The position numbers were made by a program, and so were the translations under genes. Under the pieces are notes generated by a model. It saw only the letters and a list, made by a program, of their open reading frames with translations. It ran no database searches and was not told where the DNA came from. A stretch of DNA of 64,000 bases from contig NZ_JARJNR010000006.1 in assembly GCF_030143255.1 (NCBI RefSeq), forward strand, positions 124,001-188,000. Reading direction: 5' to 3'. Every line of letters starts with the position of its first letter. The first letter of the stretch is position 1. Below, piece by piece: positions 63,667-64,000 of this stretch. The stretch comes from Frigidibacter sp. SD6-1 (lineage in GTDB: Bacteria > Pseudomonadota > Alphaproteobacteria > Rhodobacterales > Rhodobacteraceae).

Positions 63667-64000
63667 GCCGGTCTTTCCTTTTCACAATCGCCAGTCGGCC
63701 CCACGAGAGGGTCACCGAGGACCTGGCGGATCAATGACAATCCACCGATTCCGAGTCACCCCGGAGCCGTGGATGCGGTCGTATAGGGGGGAAGAGCGGG
63801 GAGGGCAAGGGGGAAGATTGATGGCGTTCGCGCTCGACAGTCGGTTCGTGTTGAAGTCGACAATGGGCGAAACATGGCGTGGACAGCCCACCTCGACACC
63901 GCAAGGTCGGGCAAACTGGCGATATCGGTTGAATTTAGTTGCGGCCTCGGCCCAAGGTCTGCGCAAGGAGTCACTACTAGCGATGAGCTGATTGCAGCAT
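63667..64000. other. Gene-free stretch upstream of rpmC
   Basis: The first 140 nt hold the rpmC leader and a promoter. From 63810 to 64000 I recognise no gene. Small frames at 63712-63966 (minus) and 63665-63991 (plus) have no family features. rplP would normally be near here but is not seen. Confidence 0.6.
63780..63808 (-). promoter_or_regulatory. Sigma-70 promoter of the rpmC-rplQ cluster
   Basis: On the minus strand TTGCCC (63803-63808), a 17-bp C-rich spacer and TATACG (63780-63785) form a strong housekeeping promoter. Transcription would start near 63773, about 107 nt before rpmC. Confidence 0.75.

Noticed and set aside
63712-63966. 84-residue minus-strand frame upstream of rpmC
   Set aside because: It covers the rpmC promoter, has no family match that I recognise and no ribosome-binding site.

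Overview
The window is about 66% GC chromosomal DNA from an alphaproteobacterium of the order Rhodobacterales, close to Rhodobacter, Paracoccus or Haematobacter. Evidence for this is the bztABCD-type amino-acid transporter, DUF2794, an ATP12 chaperone, an adenylate kinase with a four-cysteine LID, the rpmH-rnpA-yidD-yidC-engB-argB order, and three families of intergenic inverted repeats of a kind common in this group. I saw no rRNA, tRNA, CRISPR array, prophage or insertion sequence. Assignments rest on reading motifs and gene order; no database search was run.

Layout: 1-3080 holds DUF2794, a candidate small RNA, an I78 lipoprotein, class III alcohol dehydrogenase and a NYN/LOTUS protein. 3091-5976 (minus) is a three-gene L-fuconate catabolic operon, separated from a divergent M19 dipeptidase gene and a YcaQ-like glycosylase gene by a 20-bp perfect palindrome. 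8568-12500 is an ABC transporter of the polyamine/iron/aminoethylphosphonate class. 12590-20725 holds an EamA exporter, an RpiR-type regulator and a catabolic set: N-formylglutamate amidohydrolase-like, glutamine-synthetase-like, aldehyde dehydrogenase, iron alcohol dehydrogenase and FAD amino-acid oxidoreductase. Together these could import an amine or amino alcohol, mask it by gamma-glutamylation, oxidise it and release glutamate. This is the best candidate for an incompletely described system here.

20871-32256 holds UDP-glucose dehydrogenase, a divergent PNPOx-like/MocR pair, malonyl-CoA synthetase, the Zur-controlled znuBC-zur/znuA zinc locus, an SMP-30 lactonase, a GbsR/MarR-type regulator and an orphan sensor kinase. 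32480-42295 holds rpmH-rnpA-yidD, ttcA, an EAL phosphodiesterase, yidC-MOSC-engB, an SDR, and argB-ferredoxin-histidine phosphatase. 42417-47136 (minus) is bztABCD. 47355-50147 (minus) is a tightly overlapped crcB-rluC-HAD-atp12 operon. 50271-52896 holds rarA and a luxR-luxI quorum-sensing pair.

53233-63666 (minus) is the spc/alpha ribosomal cluster from rpmC through rplQ, with secY, adk and rpoA. It is driven by a clear sigma-70 promoter at 63780-63808. It carries an unrelated GFA-family gene between rpmD and rplO. No rplP is found next to rpmC within the window.

A recurring feature is that inverted-repeat elements lie immediately downstream of stop codons. They fall into three families: a GTAGGATGGGCAAT palindrome, a CTCnTCG-N12-14-CTCnTCG element that usually comes in inverted pairs, and a CCCCGGGATATTT element.
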